A DNA stretch of 64,000 bases from positions 744,001 to 808,000 of the forward strand of contig NZ_CP101456.1 in the NCBI RefSeq assembly GCF_024362485.1, read 5' to 3'. The notes beneath the pieces were generated by a model that was given only the letters and a program-made list of their open reading frames with translations, was not told the origin of the DNA and did no database searches. This stretch comes from Natronobeatus ordinarius (GTDB lineage: Archaea; Halobacteriota; Halobacteria; Halobacteriales; Natrialbaceae). Both the position numbers and the translations under genes were made by a program. Every line of letters begins with the position of its first letter. Position 1 is the first letter of the stretch. This document shows, in pieces, positions 52,737-61,804 of the stretch.

Positions 52737-53759
52737 TCACTCCGGCGGGAGCGGGTCCGTGATCGTGAGCACCATCGACGTACTCCCGCCGACGAAGACG
52801 GTGAACCAGTACGTCGCGAAGCGATAGAGGATCGCCGTCGCGGTCGCGACGGCGACGCCCATCGGCGTCACGAGGAACAACACTGCAGCGAGGGTCGCTT
52901 CGACGCCGCCGATCCCACCCGGCGTCGGGACGAGGAAGCCGAGCTTACTGAGCGCGACCACGAGCAAGGCGGCGCCGACCGACACCGGCGCGTCGAGTGA
53001 GAGCGCCGTGACGTACAGCGCCGTCGCCAGTCCGAGCCAGCCGACGTGGGCGTACACCAGCGCGATCGACATCGACCGGCGGTTCCGGGAGACCAGCTCG
53101 AGCGTCGCGTAGAACCCCTCGAATCGGCGTTCGACGTGTTCGCGGCGCAGCAGCCGCGCCTTCCGTTCCGAAACGCGGGCGACCGGCGCACGGAGTCCCG
53201 AGCTGACGCGGAGGACGCCCGCGCGGACGGCCGATCGGCCGACCCACAGCAACGCGAGCGCGGCGACGATCCCGACGACGAGCGCCAGTGCGGGGAGGAC
53301 GTACGCCCCCGGATCGAACCGGGGTGACTCGAGGAAGACGACGGCCACCAGCCCGACGGCGCCGAACGTGTAGTACGGCAGGTAGTTGAGCACGTCGGCA
53401 CTCACGACCGCGGCGAGGCTCTCCTCGTAGGCGGCGTCGGTGTACCGGCTGACGATCGCGGCGGTTCCGACGCCCGAGGCGACCTGTCCGTAGGGGGTGA
53501 CGTACTTGACGAACGACGCAGTCAGGAAGACGCCGAGGACCAGCCAGTACGGCCGCGGTTCGTCGACGACTGACAGGACGCGAGCCCACACCGCGCTCCG
53601 GAAGCCAAAGCAGGCGAGCATCGCGAGGAATGCGCCGGCGTACACCGACGGCGTCGTCCGCTCGATCGCGCCTAAGACCTCGTTCCAGCCGACGAGCGTG
53701 ACGAAGACGCCGAGTAAGGCCAGCGCGATGGCGATCGCGACGATCGCGCGGCGTTTCAT
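52737..53759 (-). CDS. Flippase-like integral membrane protein (UPF0104/LPG synthase TM family)
   Basis: 340 residues with about eight membrane helices. Family markers: LACFGFRSAVWARVLSVVDE, TASFVKYVTPYGQVASGVGT, and the C-terminal FLVPTPGGIGGVEATLAAVL. Related proteins include the membrane part of MprF and the archaeal AglD/AglR-type lipid-linked sugar flippase candidates. The gene has no glycosyltransferase beside it, so its lipid substrate is unknown. Confidence 0.85.
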   Translation of the reverse strand: MKRRAIVAIAIALALLGVFVTLVGWNEVLGAIERTTPSVYAGAFLAMLACFGFRSAVWARVLSVVDEPRPYWLVLGVFLTASFVKYVTPYGQVASGVGTAAIVSRYTDAAYEESLAAVVSADVLNYLPYYTFGAVGLVAVVFLESPRFDPGAYVLPALALVVGIVAALALLWVGRSAVRAGVLRVSSGLRAPVARVSERKARLLRREHVERRFEGFYATLELVSRNRRSMSIALVYAHVGWLGLATALYVTALSLDAPVSVGAALLVVALSKLGFLVPTPGGIGGVEATLAAVLFLVTPMGVAVATATAILYRFATYWFTVFVGGSTSMVLTITDPLPPE

Positions 53760-53915
53760 ACCGTCCCCGACGGTTCGATCGCGTCTACACTCATCTCACG
53801 TTTCCTGATAGTGTCGAGCAACTACGCCGGGTTAACAGTTGTTGCCCGTCGGTCACCACGTCGGCCCCCGATTCCAGAGACTCGAGCGACTCGTCGCCGG
53901 AGCGGGGTCGACCGG

Positions 53916-54611
53916 TCACTCGAGTCGATCCGAACCTGGAATCGCCGCCGCCACGTCGCGTAGCCACGCCCGCCGGTCGTCGGCCTCGAGGAACGCCGAG
54001 GCGGCCCCCGCGGCGTCGACGCCCAGGTCGAACGCCCGCTCGACGTCTTCGGCGACGCTGATCCCGCCGCCAGCCATCACCCTGGTTCGCGGATGCTCGG
54101 CGGCGACGAGGTCGACGAACCGCTCGAGTCGGCCCGGCTCCGTCCGGGACATCGCGCGGTCGGTCGCGACGTCCGCGGGGTTCTCGAACAGCAGGCAGTC
54201 GGGGTCGAACGCCAGCGCCGCATTCCCCATCTCGTGGCTGTGGACGCAGACGATCGACTCGAGACCGAAGTCGGCACAGCTCTCGACGAGGTGGGCGACG
54301 TCGGTCAGCGAGTCCGGAGACTCGGGGTGGTTGATCAGCACGCCGTCGGCCCCGGCGTCGGCGACCGCCTCGAGGGAGACCTTGCCGTTGCCACGACCGG
54401 ACGCGAGCGCGTCGGCTGACTGGACGACGACGCCGAGGTCGGTTTCGGCGGCCAGAAGGCGCAGGTCGGGCGTCTGGGGGGAAACGGCGAACGCCGTTCC
54501 GGTCTCCGCCCCGACGGCTTCGATCGTTTCGGCCAACGCCAGTCCGTCCTCGCCGGCCGTGCCCTCGTACACCTTGAAGTTGAGCAGGAAGTGTGGATAC
54601 GCGAGGCTCAT
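53916..54611 (-). CDS. Triosephosphate isomerase homologue with altered loop 6
   Basis: 231 residues, the length of archaeal TIM. Asn11-x-Lys13 (LLNFKVYEG), His95 (VLINHPES) and Glu143 (LFENPADVATD) occupy the catalytic positions. However, the flexible phosphate-gripping loop after the Glu, normally P-x-x-IGTG, reads PADVATD, and the final phosphate site GVLLASG is replaced by AAGAASAFLEA. GGGISVAEDV is kept. Either a divergent isomerase or a paralogue acting on another substrate. Without knowing the rest of the genome I cannot say whether a canonical tpiA also exists, so no symbol is given. Confidence 0.75.
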   Translation of the reverse strand: MSLAYPHFLLNFKVYEGTAGEDGLALAETIEAVGAETGTAFAVSPQTPDLRLLAAETDLGVVVQSADALASGRGNGKVSLEAVADAGADGVLINHPESPDSLTDVAHLVESCADFGLESIVCVHSHEMGNAALAFDPDCLLFENPADVATDRAMSRTEPGRLERFVDLVAAEHPRTRVMAGGGISVAEDVERAFDLGVDAAGAASAFLEADDRRAWLRDVAAAIPGSDRLE

Positions 54612-54693
54612 ACTCGAGCGGTCGTTGGCGGCGAGGATGCAAAGCGTCGGGGGTGTCGGCGAGCGATCGGTGGCACGTAACTCCGGGCCTCTC

Positions 54694-55146
54694 TCAATCC
54701 GCCGTGGCTTCAGTCTCCGGATCGTCGCCGTGTTCCTGCTCGGGTGCGGGTCGCGGCATCCGCTCGAGTTCGCGCAGCTCGGCGTCCCTGGTGAGCCGGG
54801 CGTACTGGCGCTTCCACGCCGACTCGGGGAAGAGATCGTTCGAATCGAAGAGCGTCCGCGCCCGCTCGGTGAGCCGATAGAACTTGTACGGGTAGCCCCG
54901 CGTCCGTTCCCCGGCTGGGATAACGAGTTCCTCGACGACGCCGACTTCTTTCAGTACGGAGAGGTGGCCCCGGATCGTGTCCTTCTCGAGACTGGGGTTG
55001 GTCTTCGCGAGTTCGTCGACGCTGGGTGCTCCCTTCGGGTGGCCCACGATATCGGCGACGATGTTGGCTCGACTCGTGGTGGTGACCGCCTGCAGCAGGT
55101 GCCAGGTGTCGGGTTCGTCGCCGCTCGCGTGTCCCGGCGGGTTCAT
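54694..55146 (-). CDS. Winged-helix transcriptional regulator
   Basis: 150 residues from ATG 55146 (MNPPGHASGDEPDTWHLLQA). The HTH reads SRANIVADIVGHPKGAPSVD followed by LEKDTIRGHLSVLKEVGVVE, then the wing PAGERTRGYPYKFYRLTERA. This is the common haloarchaeal ArsR/PadR-like single-domain layout. The acidic end is species-type. Targets unknown; the TIM homologue lies 82 bases downstream on the same strand. Confidence 0.85.
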   Translation of the reverse strand: MNPPGHASGDEPDTWHLLQAVTTTSRANIVADIVGHPKGAPSVDELAKTNPSLEKDTIRGHLSVLKEVGVVEELVIPAGERTRGYPYKFYRLTERARTLFDSNDLFPESAWKRQYARLTRDAELRELERMPRPAPEQEHGDDPETEATAD

Positions 55147-55286
55147 ACGAACGGCTACGAGGTCCACCCGCATAAACGTACGTATCTCTTACGCCAGTAG
55201 TCGCCCAGCTAGTTGAGCCACTATTTGGGGGAACCGTTAGCCGGTTCACCAGCACGTTGAAGCCAGTTCCGCCACACTGGGAGCGT

Positions 55287-55844
55287 ATGGCGGACGAGAA
55301 CGTCGTCGATGCGGACGTGATCGACGTCGACGGACTGGCGTTCACGTACGAGGAACACGAACGTTTGAAGACGTTGCTCCACGGCGAGCGATTCCGGGAC
55401 CTCGCCTACAGCGAGCGCCGGTATCTCGTCCTGGGTGCGGGCGGCGATAGCGAGGTCGCCGACCGCCGAATGACTGTCTACGAACGGCTGGGCGCCCGTC
55501 GGGACGCCACGTCGTTCCGCCTCGAGGACTTCGGCCTGACACCCGACGAACTCGCGCTGTGGGCGGCCGCCTACGAGAACCTGTGTGCGAAGGCGACGCA
55601 TATCGTGGCCGTGATCGAGGACTACGAGGGCGGATACGTCTGGGAACTCGGCTACCTGTTCCACGAGGACGTCCGCGAGAAGGTCTGGGTACTCAAACGC
55701 GACTACGGAAGCGAGGCGGCGAACAGGGCCCACTACGACAACGGGATGGCTGCCTCACACCTGCGACTGCTCGAGAACGCCGACCGAACCGTCCGCTGGA
55801 CGGACGACGCCGACCTCGAGGCACGGCTCGAGGCGGTCCCGTGA
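55287..55844 (+). CDS. Uncharacterised protein, possibly nucleoside-deoxyribosyltransferase/TIR-like fold
   Basis: 185 residues from ATG 55287. A Rossmann-like start YLVLGAGGDSEVADRRMTVY and the later AKATHIVAVIEDYEGGYVWE followed by LGYLFHEDVREKVWVLKRDY recall the nucleoside 2-deoxyribosyltransferase group. There, an Asp and a Glu preceding a GYxF/A helix hold the sugar. Here Glu in GGYVWELGYL would be the nucleophile candidate. The similarity is by pattern only and may be fortuitous. No neighbouring gene points to a pathway. Confidence 0.5.
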   Translation: MADENVVDADVIDVDGLAFTYEEHERLKTLLHGERFRDLAYSERRYLVLGAGGDSEVADRRMTVYERLGARRDATSFRLEDFGLTPDELALWAAAYENLCAKATHIVAVIEDYEGGYVWELGYLFHEDVREKVWVLKRDYGSEAANRAHYDNGMAASHLRLLENADRTVRWTDDADLEARLEAVP

Positions 55845-55857
55845 CTGCCGACAGCTG

Positions 55858-57708
55858 TTAGGATCGAACGACCGTGATCGGATCCTTCCGGTCGATCGCC
55901 CGCTCGAGTTCGTCGGCGATGGCGCTGCCCCGCGAGACCTGGATCTCGCCGCCGCGGCTCACCGTCGCGGTGAAGAGGTACTCGCCGGCGGCCTGCACCT
56001 CGACGGTTTCGCCGGGGTTGCCCTCGACCGGGACGACGATGTGTCTCGAGGTGATCTCCGGCGTGACGATCTGTCCGGCGGGTTTCGCGCTCGAGGGCGA
56101 CGCGTTCGCGCCGTCCTGGCCCTGGTGTGGGTTCTGATCGTGGGTGCGGACGTCGATGTTGATTCCCAAGCGGTTCTCGACGTCGGTGATCCGGCCGCCG
56201 CCCTTGCCGATGACGGTCGAGATGTCGTCCTGGTCGACGTAGACGACGGCTTTGTTCTGGCTCACGAGGTCGACGTCGACGTAGCCGCGGGCGATCGACC
56301 GGATCTCGCGTTCGATCTCGCCTTTGGCGAGGCGGTCGACGCCCGACTCGCGTTCGTCCTCGTCGGCCAGCGGAACGGTGACGATCTGGCGGTTGAAGGT
56401 GTAGATCTCGTAGGCGGGTTCGCCGGTCTGGAAGTCGGTGACGAGGATGACGGGGCGGGCGAGGTCCTCCTCGGTGAGCCCCGCAGGCACCTTCACCTCG
56501 GTTTTGACGTCGTACACCGTCGAGACCTCGCCGGCCTCGATGTAGACGACGGTGTCGACGACCTGCGGGATCACGCCGAGTTCGACGCGACCGATCAGGC
56601 GCTGGAGGGCGTCGATCGGTCGGGTGGCGTGGACGACGCCGATCATGCCCACCCCCGCGAGGCGCATATCCGCGAACACCTCGAAGTCGTCGGTCTTGCG
56701 AACTTCGTCGTAGATGGTGTAGTCGGGTCGGACCATCAGCAGGGCGTCGGCGGTCTTCGCCATCTGGCCACCCAGGGCGGTGTACTGGGTGATCTCGGGG
56801 CCGACCTGGAGGTCCCGGGGTTTCTCCATCGTCTTCACCGCGTAGTCGTTGTCGTTCAGATAGCGGGCGACCGACTGGGCGAACGTCGACTTCCCTGCCC
56901 CGGGCGAGCCGGAGATGAGGACGCCGCGCTGGTGCTCGAGCAGTCGCGCTTTCAGCTCGTCGGCGTGTTCGTAGTCCTCGATGTCGGTCTGGGCGATCGG
57001 CCTGACGGCGGTGACCTCGATGCCGTCGGCGAAGGGTGGGCGGGCGATCGCGATCCGGTAGTTACGGAACTGGACGATCTTCATGCCCGGCTCGGAGAGC
57101 TCGATGAACCCGCCGGTGGCCTCTCGAGCGCCGTCGACGACCTCGCGGGCGTACTCGTCCATCGTCTCCTCGTCCATGGGCTCGTCGGCGATCGGCTCGT
57201 AGCGCATCTCGCCCAGCGAGCCGCGTTTGGCCATCGGTACGGCGTCGGTCTTCAAGTGGACGCTCATCGTCTCGTCGTCGAAGAACTCCTCGATGGCGAG
57301 GGTCCCGACGCGGCGCACTTCGGGGGAGATGTAGTCGACCTCGAGCCCTTTCGCCTCGGCGACTTCGGCCTGGACGATGTCGCTCGTCACGAAGGTGGCC
57401 GCGAGCTCCTCGGCGAGGTCGCGGATGAGCGCGTCGATCTCGCCTTCGGAGGCGTGGCCGCGCTCGATGGCGCTCGGGCGCTCGCCGACGTACTCGAGGT
57501 CGATTGCGCCCTCGTCGGCCAGCTCGGCGAGCCGCTTGAGCTCGGTGAGGCCGTCCCAGCCGCTGTCGAGGCCATCGTTCGCCTGTGCCTCGAGTTCGGC
57601 GACGACTGCTTCCGGGACCGAAACCGTCGCTCCCTCGAACTGCCCGTCTTCTATCGTCGCCGAAACGCGGCCGTCGATGACCACGCTCGTGTCCGGCACG
57701 ACGTTCAT
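55858..57708 (-). CDS. PIN-PilT ATPase-KH protein
   Basis: 616 residues from ATG 57708. N-terminal PIN domain (MNVVPDTSVVIDGRVSATIE, Asp in LAATFVTSDIVQAE), then a PilT/VirB11-type AAA ATPase: Walker A ISGSPGAGKSTFAQSVARYL, Walker B ADALLMVRPDYTIYDEVRK, and GVVHATRPIDALQRLIGR. A C-terminal KH domain with VIGKGGGRITDVENRLGINI follows. This architecture is conserved in archaea. RNA processing or ribosome-linked functions have been suggested, but none is established. The 96-base gap upstream also serves the divergent hemAT promoter. Confidence 0.93.
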   Translation of the reverse strand: MNVVPDTSVVIDGRVSATIEDGQFEGATVSVPEAVVAELEAQANDGLDSGWDGLTELKRLAELADEGAIDLEYVGERPSAIERGHASEGEIDALIRDLAEELAATFVTSDIVQAEVAEAKGLEVDYISPEVRRVGTLAIEEFFDDETMSVHLKTDAVPMAKRGSLGEMRYEPIADEPMDEETMDEYAREVVDGAREATGGFIELSEPGMKIVQFRNYRIAIARPPFADGIEVTAVRPIAQTDIEDYEHADELKARLLEHQRGVLISGSPGAGKSTFAQSVARYLNDNDYAVKTMEKPRDLQVGPEITQYTALGGQMAKTADALLMVRPDYTIYDEVRKTDDFEVFADMRLAGVGMIGVVHATRPIDALQRLIGRVELGVIPQVVDTVVYIEAGEVSTVYDVKTEVKVPAGLTEEDLARPVILVTDFQTGEPAYEIYTFNRQIVTVPLADEDERESGVDRLAKGEIEREIRSIARGYVDVDLVSQNKAVVYVDQDDISTVIGKGGGRITDVENRLGINIDVRTHDQNPHQGQDGANASPSSAKPAGQIVTPEITSRHIVVPVEGNPGETVEVQAAGEYLFTATVSRGGEIQVSRGSAIADELERAIDRKDPITVVRS

Positions 57709-57790
57709 GCTCGACCGTTGACGGTGTGTGAGTATAAGGCTGCGGGAGCGGTCGACGCGCCTGGCAACCGTGTGGTGGGAACCCACAGGT

Positions 57791-57799
57791 AAATTTAAA
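57791..57799 (+). promoter_or_regulatory. TATA box of hemAT deciding the downstream ATG
   Basis: aaatttaaa at 57791-57799 is only 6 bases before the ATG at 57805 but about 28 bases before the next in-frame ATG at 57823. The expected transcription start falls on the latter, which argues for a leaderless start at 57823. Confidence 0.55.
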
Positions 57800-57822
57800 C
57801 AAGAATGGAGACATATGACGCT

Positions 57823-59478
57823 ATGGATCCGGAACGTACGTTCGGACGTGGGGGCTTCAACAGCTTCGTCGACGTCGACGAACTCGTCGAGAACATCGGG
57901 CTCGACGAGGCGGAGATCGAGTGGCGAAAGGACTTCATCGGGTTCAACGGCGAAGACGAGCGGCGGCTGTCTGACCTCGAGCCGCTGCTTCGAGAACACC
58001 AGGAGTCGATCGCGGACGACTTCTACGCCAACCTGACGCAGTACGACGAGGCGGTCGAGGTCATCGAGCGGTCGCCGAAGAACGTCGAGCAGCTCAAACA
58101 GACCCAGCGGGCGTACCTCGTGACGCTCGCTACCGGCGGCTACGACCAGGACTACTTCAAGAACCGCGCCCGGGTCGGCAAACTCCACGAGATCATCGAC
58201 ATGCCCCTCAAACAGTACGTGGGGCAGTACGGCGTCTACTACGACCTCTTTTTCAGGGTGATGAACGAGCGAGTCCACGAGGAACTTACCGACGCGTTCG
58301 AGTCGTGGGCCGCCGATCGCGCGGCCGCCGCCGAGGACGCCGACGGTGGTGGGCTGCTCGGCGGCATTCTGGGCGGTGACGCCGCAGACGACGAGGACGA
58401 CTCCCTCGACGAACTGCTCGAGGACGCCGTCCGCGAGGCCGTCGACGACACGATGCGGAACATGTTGGCGCTGTTGCGCATCATCAACCTCGATCTGCAG
58501 GTGGCGGCGGACACCTACGTCGACTCCTACGCACAGGATCTCGAACGAGCGGTCCAGAAACGCGACGAACTGGCGGACGAGGTCGAAAACGACGTCCAGG
58601 CGCCCGTCGAAGAGCTCTACGAGGCGAGCGAGTCAGTCGCCAGGCGTGCCGAACGGATCAGCGACCTGACCGAGCAACAGGCGACCGACACCGGGAAAGC
58701 CGCGAGGGAACTCTCTGACGTCAGCGCCACGGTCCAGGAGGTCGCCTCGATCACCGACGAGGTGGGTCGGGCGAGTGAACGGACCGAGCAACTGGCTGCC
58801 AGCGGCACGGAGTCGGCCGACGAGACGCTCTCTGCCCTCGAAGACATCGACGAGGCGACCGAGCGCGTCGCCGCCGCGGCGACCGCCCTCGAGGAACGAA
58901 CGAACGAGATTGACGACGTCGTCGAGCGGATCGACGAACTCGCCAAGCGGACGAAGGTGCTCGCGACTAACGCCAACATCGAGGCCTCCCGGGCTGGTGG
59001 CAGCAGCGGGACGCTCTCGGTCATCGCCGACGAGGTCATGTCGTTCTCCGAACGGGCTCGAGATGACTTAGACGAGATCGAGGATGCGGTCGAAGCCGTT
59101 CGGAAGGGCTCAGTCGAGATGGTCGACGCCGCCGACGAGACCGTCGACCTCGTCGAGGACGGAACCGGTCGGGTTCGTGAGACGATCGACGACCTCGATG
59201 AGATCTACGAATCTGCGCGGGCGACCGCCAGCGGGATGGAAGACGTCACCGCCGCCACCGACCAGCAGGCCGAGAGCGTCGAGCTGATCGCGACAACCGT
59301 CGAGGACGTCGCCCGGACCGCCGACCACGTCGCCGGCGAGGCCGAGGCGGTGGCCGCCGCGAGCCAGGAGCAGACGGCGAACATCAGGGAGGTCGCCACG
59401 TCGGTCCACCGACTCACCCAGACCGAGGAGATCACCGAACCACCGGTGTACGAACAGCTCCAGCAGCCCCAGTCCTGA
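57823..59478 (+). CDS. hemAT: HemAT globin-coupled aerotaxis transducer
   Basis: 551 residues when started at ATG 57823 (MDPERTFGRGGFNSFVDVDE), the start favoured by the TATA position. The N-terminal globin (about 25-165) has the proximal His in RARVGKLHEIIDMPLKQYVG. A Gly/Asp-rich linker (about 170-200) precedes a cytoplasmic methyl-accepting domain whose hairpin tip reads TKVLATNANIEASRAGGSSG. It binds O2 at haem and controls CheA for aerophobic movement; no membrane segment is expected or seen. No other che genes are nearby. Confidence 0.94.
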   Translation: MDPERTFGRGGFNSFVDVDELVENIGLDEAEIEWRKDFIGFNGEDERRLSDLEPLLREHQESIADDFYANLTQYDEAVEVIERSPKNVEQLKQTQRAYLVTLATGGYDQDYFKNRARVGKLHEIIDMPLKQYVGQYGVYYDLFFRVMNERVHEELTDAFESWAADRAAAAEDADGGGLLGGILGGDAADDEDDSLDELLEDAVREAVDDTMRNMLALLRIINLDLQVAADTYVDSYAQDLERAVQKRDELADEVENDVQAPVEELYEASESVARRAERISDLTEQQATDTGKAARELSDVSATVQEVASITDEVGRASERTEQLAASGTESADETLSALEDIDEATERVAAAATALEERTNEIDDVVERIDELAKRTKVLATNANIEASRAGGSSGTLSVIADEVMSFSERARDDLDEIEDAVEAVRKGSVEMVDAADETVDLVEDGTGRVRETIDDLDEIYESARATASGMEDVTAATDQQAESVELIATTVEDVARTADHVAGEAEAVAAASQEQTANIREVATSVHRLTQTEEITEPPVYEQLQQPQS

Positions 59479-59587
59479 CTCGAGTGATCGGATCGCCTCG
59501 ATCGTGACCTGCGGGATGGGTCACTGGTCGGGCCGGTTTTCTGCCCCCTCCAGTGGAGTCAACTTCGTGGCCCCGGTATCGTCAGCC

Positions 59588-60679
59588 ATGCCAGTACGCG
59601 AGCTGACGCGCGAGCTCGTCTCGATCCCGAGTCACGAGGACGAGACGGCGGCCGGAGACGTTCTCGAGGGGTGGCTTCGCCGCGAGACCGACGCCGAGGT
59701 GTGGCGGGACGCGGTGGGGAACGTGTTCGCCCGGAAGGGCAGGCGCACGACGGACGACGGCGAGTGCGAGACGCTGGCGCTCGTCGGCCACCACGACGTG
59801 GTCGCCCCCGATCCTGTCCAGCTCGAGGGCGAGGCGTACGTCCTCGAGGAGCGCGACGGTCGACTGTACGGCCGCGGGGCGGCGGACATGAAGGGGTCGC
59901 TGGCCGCAGCCGCCGTCGCCTTCCGCGATGCAGCGCCGGCGGGCGAGCTCGTCTTCGCGAGCTTCGTCGGCGAGGAGGTCGGCGGCGTCGGCGCTCGCCA
60001 CGCCATCGAGGAGGGATTCGCCCCCGACTACGCGATCGTCGGCGAGGGCTCGACTGGGTACTCGAGTTCCGGAACCACGGACGTCGCCGTCGCTCACAAG
60101 GGTCGCCGAGGGAGTACGATCACCGCTCACGGCACGGCCGCCCACGCGAGCGAGCCCGGCGCGGGCGAGAACGCGATCTACCGCGCGACGGCGGCCGTCG
60201 ACCTCGTCAGGGAACTCGAGCGCCCGGCCGTCGAGGTCGCCGGCGAGCTCCTCGAGGGCAGCGTCGTCGTCACCGGAATCGAAGGCGGCTCGGCGATGAA
60301 CGTCGTCCCCGACCGCTGTACGGTGACGATCGACGAGCGGACCGTGCCGGGCGAACGCGCCCCCCTCGAGCGCGTCGCCGATCTCGAGGGCGTCGAGTGG
60401 ACCGTCGACCAGGACCTGCCGCCGATGCGGTGTGAGGACGAGACGTTCGCCGAGACGGTCCTCGAGGGGGCCGACGCCGCCCAGACGGGGACGCCCGAGC
60501 TCGTAACGAAACCGCACGCGACCGACGCCGGCTGGCTCGCCCGGGCCGGAACGGAGTGCGTGATCTGCGGTGCGGCGGAGCCCGGTGAGGCCCACACGGC
60601 TGCGGAGAGCGTCTCGCTCGAGGTACTCGAGCGGTGTGAGGCGATCTACCGCGAGGCCGCCGAACGCTGGCCGCGGTAA
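59588..60679 (+). CDS. M20-family metallopeptidase/deacylase (ArgE/DapE/LysK-like)
   Basis: 363 residues from ATG 59588. Zinc ligands and catalytic residues: ALVGHHDVVAPD, YGRGAADMKGSLAA, FASFVGEEVGGVGA, and the terminal His in CGAAEPGEAHTAAESV. The lid domain has HGTAAHASEPGAGENAI. The size and the KGRRGSTITAHG lid resemble LysK ([LysW]-lysine/ornithine hydrolase) and ArgE, but no amino-acid biosynthesis genes lie beside it, so the substrate is open. Confidence 0.88.
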   Translation: MPVRELTRELVSIPSHEDETAAGDVLEGWLRRETDAEVWRDAVGNVFARKGRRTTDDGECETLALVGHHDVVAPDPVQLEGEAYVLEERDGRLYGRGAADMKGSLAAAAVAFRDAAPAGELVFASFVGEEVGGVGARHAIEEGFAPDYAIVGEGSTGYSSSGTTDVAVAHKGRRGSTITAHGTAAHASEPGAGENAIYRATAAVDLVRELERPAVEVAGELLEGSVVVTGIEGGSAMNVVPDRCTVTIDERTVPGERAPLERVADLEGVEWTVDQDLPPMRCEDETFAETVLEGADAAQTGTPELVTKPHATDAGWLARAGTECVICGAAEPGEAHTAAESVSLEVLERCEAIYREAAERWPR

Positions 60680-60784
60680 CTCGATCCGATCGGGGTCGGC
60701 CCAACCCAGGTGAGCGGTCCCTGCTAGTTATATGGTACTAGTTACCACGAGACTCACACGTACTTCGATCGAGGTGATCAGTCG

Positions 60785-61210
60785 ATGGGAACCACTCCGT
60801 TCGACGGCACCGACCCGGCCGACCGCCGGCCGATGTCGGTCGACGAGATCCGCGACTCGTACGCCGACTGGGCCGACTGGGCCGACCGGTTCGATTGGCT
60901 CGACCGGACCGTCACTGGTCGCTATCGGCGGGAACTGTTCGGGGACGCGAGGGGACGCGTCCTCGACGTCGCCTGCGGGACGGGGACGAACTTTCCGTCC
61001 CTCCCCCCGGAAGTCGACCTCGTCGGGATCGACGTCAGCCCGGCGATGCTGGCGAACGCACGCGAGCGCCTCGAGCGCCTCGAGGTCGACGGCACGCTCT
61101 ACGAGATGGACGCACAGGCGCTCGCGTTCGACGACGACAGCTTCGACACCGTCGTCTCGTCGTTCTCGACCTGTACGTTCCCCGACCCCGTGACGGCGCT
61201 CGTACGCTTC
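60785..61210 (+). pseudogene. Truncated SAM-dependent methyltransferase
   Basis: The frame begins MGTTPFDGTDPADRRPMSVD and has a clear class I methyltransferase N-terminal half: YADWADWADRFDWLDRTVTG, SAM motif I VLDVACGTGTNFPSLP, motif II LVGIDVSPAMLANARERLER and motif IV FDTVVSSFSTCTFPDPVTAL. After about codon 141 homology stops. The frame continues into Arg/Ser-rich nonsense that runs antisense through the lipoprotein gene. The missing C-terminal third includes the substrate-binding strands, so the protein is probably inactive. Likely a deletion joined to the lipoprotein locus. Confidence 0.75.
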
Positions 61211-61300
61211 CGACACGGTTTTTCCGTGCGTCCTGAACCCGCGGGCAGGAATCGACGGCTGACGGGGTCGAACCGATCGACCGGGTCGTCGAGCAGCTAC

Positions 61301-61804
61301 TCACTCACACGAATCGGCGTATGGAAGGAGGTCGTCGTCCGGTCGAATGATCTCCGGCCCGATCCGAATGGCGTCGAGGTCTTCCTCGCCCAACATCCCC
61401 ATCGTTACGAAGAACGCGAAACACGTGCCGTCGGCGGGCGTATTGGCGTAGCGTTCCCTGACACGATCGATCACCTCAGAAGTCGAGGAACTCGCGTTCA
61501 ACTCTCCGTCCACCATCGCTACCGTCAACTCGTACTCGGCGGGGTCCCCGAACCATTCTTCGACGATCGTTTCTGCAGAGACGGTCGGATGGTCCGCGTC
61601 ATAGTCGGCGGCGTCGAACGAGAGCGTCTCTCGATACCGCTCTTCCCCGTCTTTGGTTATCGTGACGCGAATCTCCACCGGTTCCGTGCTCCGATTCTGG
61701 ATTTCGATTCGACCGAGTGCGAGTTCGGGTCCGGCTCTACCGGTACATCCCGCGAGAACCAGTGGTCCCGTTCCGATCGTCGCGAGGAGTTCCCTGCGGT
61801 TCAT
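61301..61804 (-). CDS. Putative lipoprotein of unknown function
   Basis: 167 residues from ATG 61804. MNRRELLATIGTGPLVLAGC is a lipobox signal with an Arg pair, much like that of the 43030-43395 protein. The mature part begins with a beta-rich stretch (LGRIEIQNRSTEPVEIRVTI) similar to small haloarchaeal surface proteins, followed by an acidic region. Cys in GTCFAFF and the terminal DSCE could pair. Function unknown. Confidence 0.75.
   Translation of the reverse strand: MNRRELLATIGTGPLVLAGCTGRAGPELALGRIEIQNRSTEPVEIRVTITKDGEERYRETLSFDAADYDADHPTVSAETIVEEWFGDPAEYELTVAMVDGELNASSSTSEVIDRVRERYANTPADGTCFAFFVTMGMLGEEDLDAIRIGPEIIRPDDDLLPYADSCE

Noticed and set aside
56041-57792. A 583-codon plus-strand frame antisense to the PIN-ATPase-KH gene
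   Set aside because: No motif, composition of a reverse-complement shadow; the minus-strand protein has clear Walker A/B, PIN and KH motifs.
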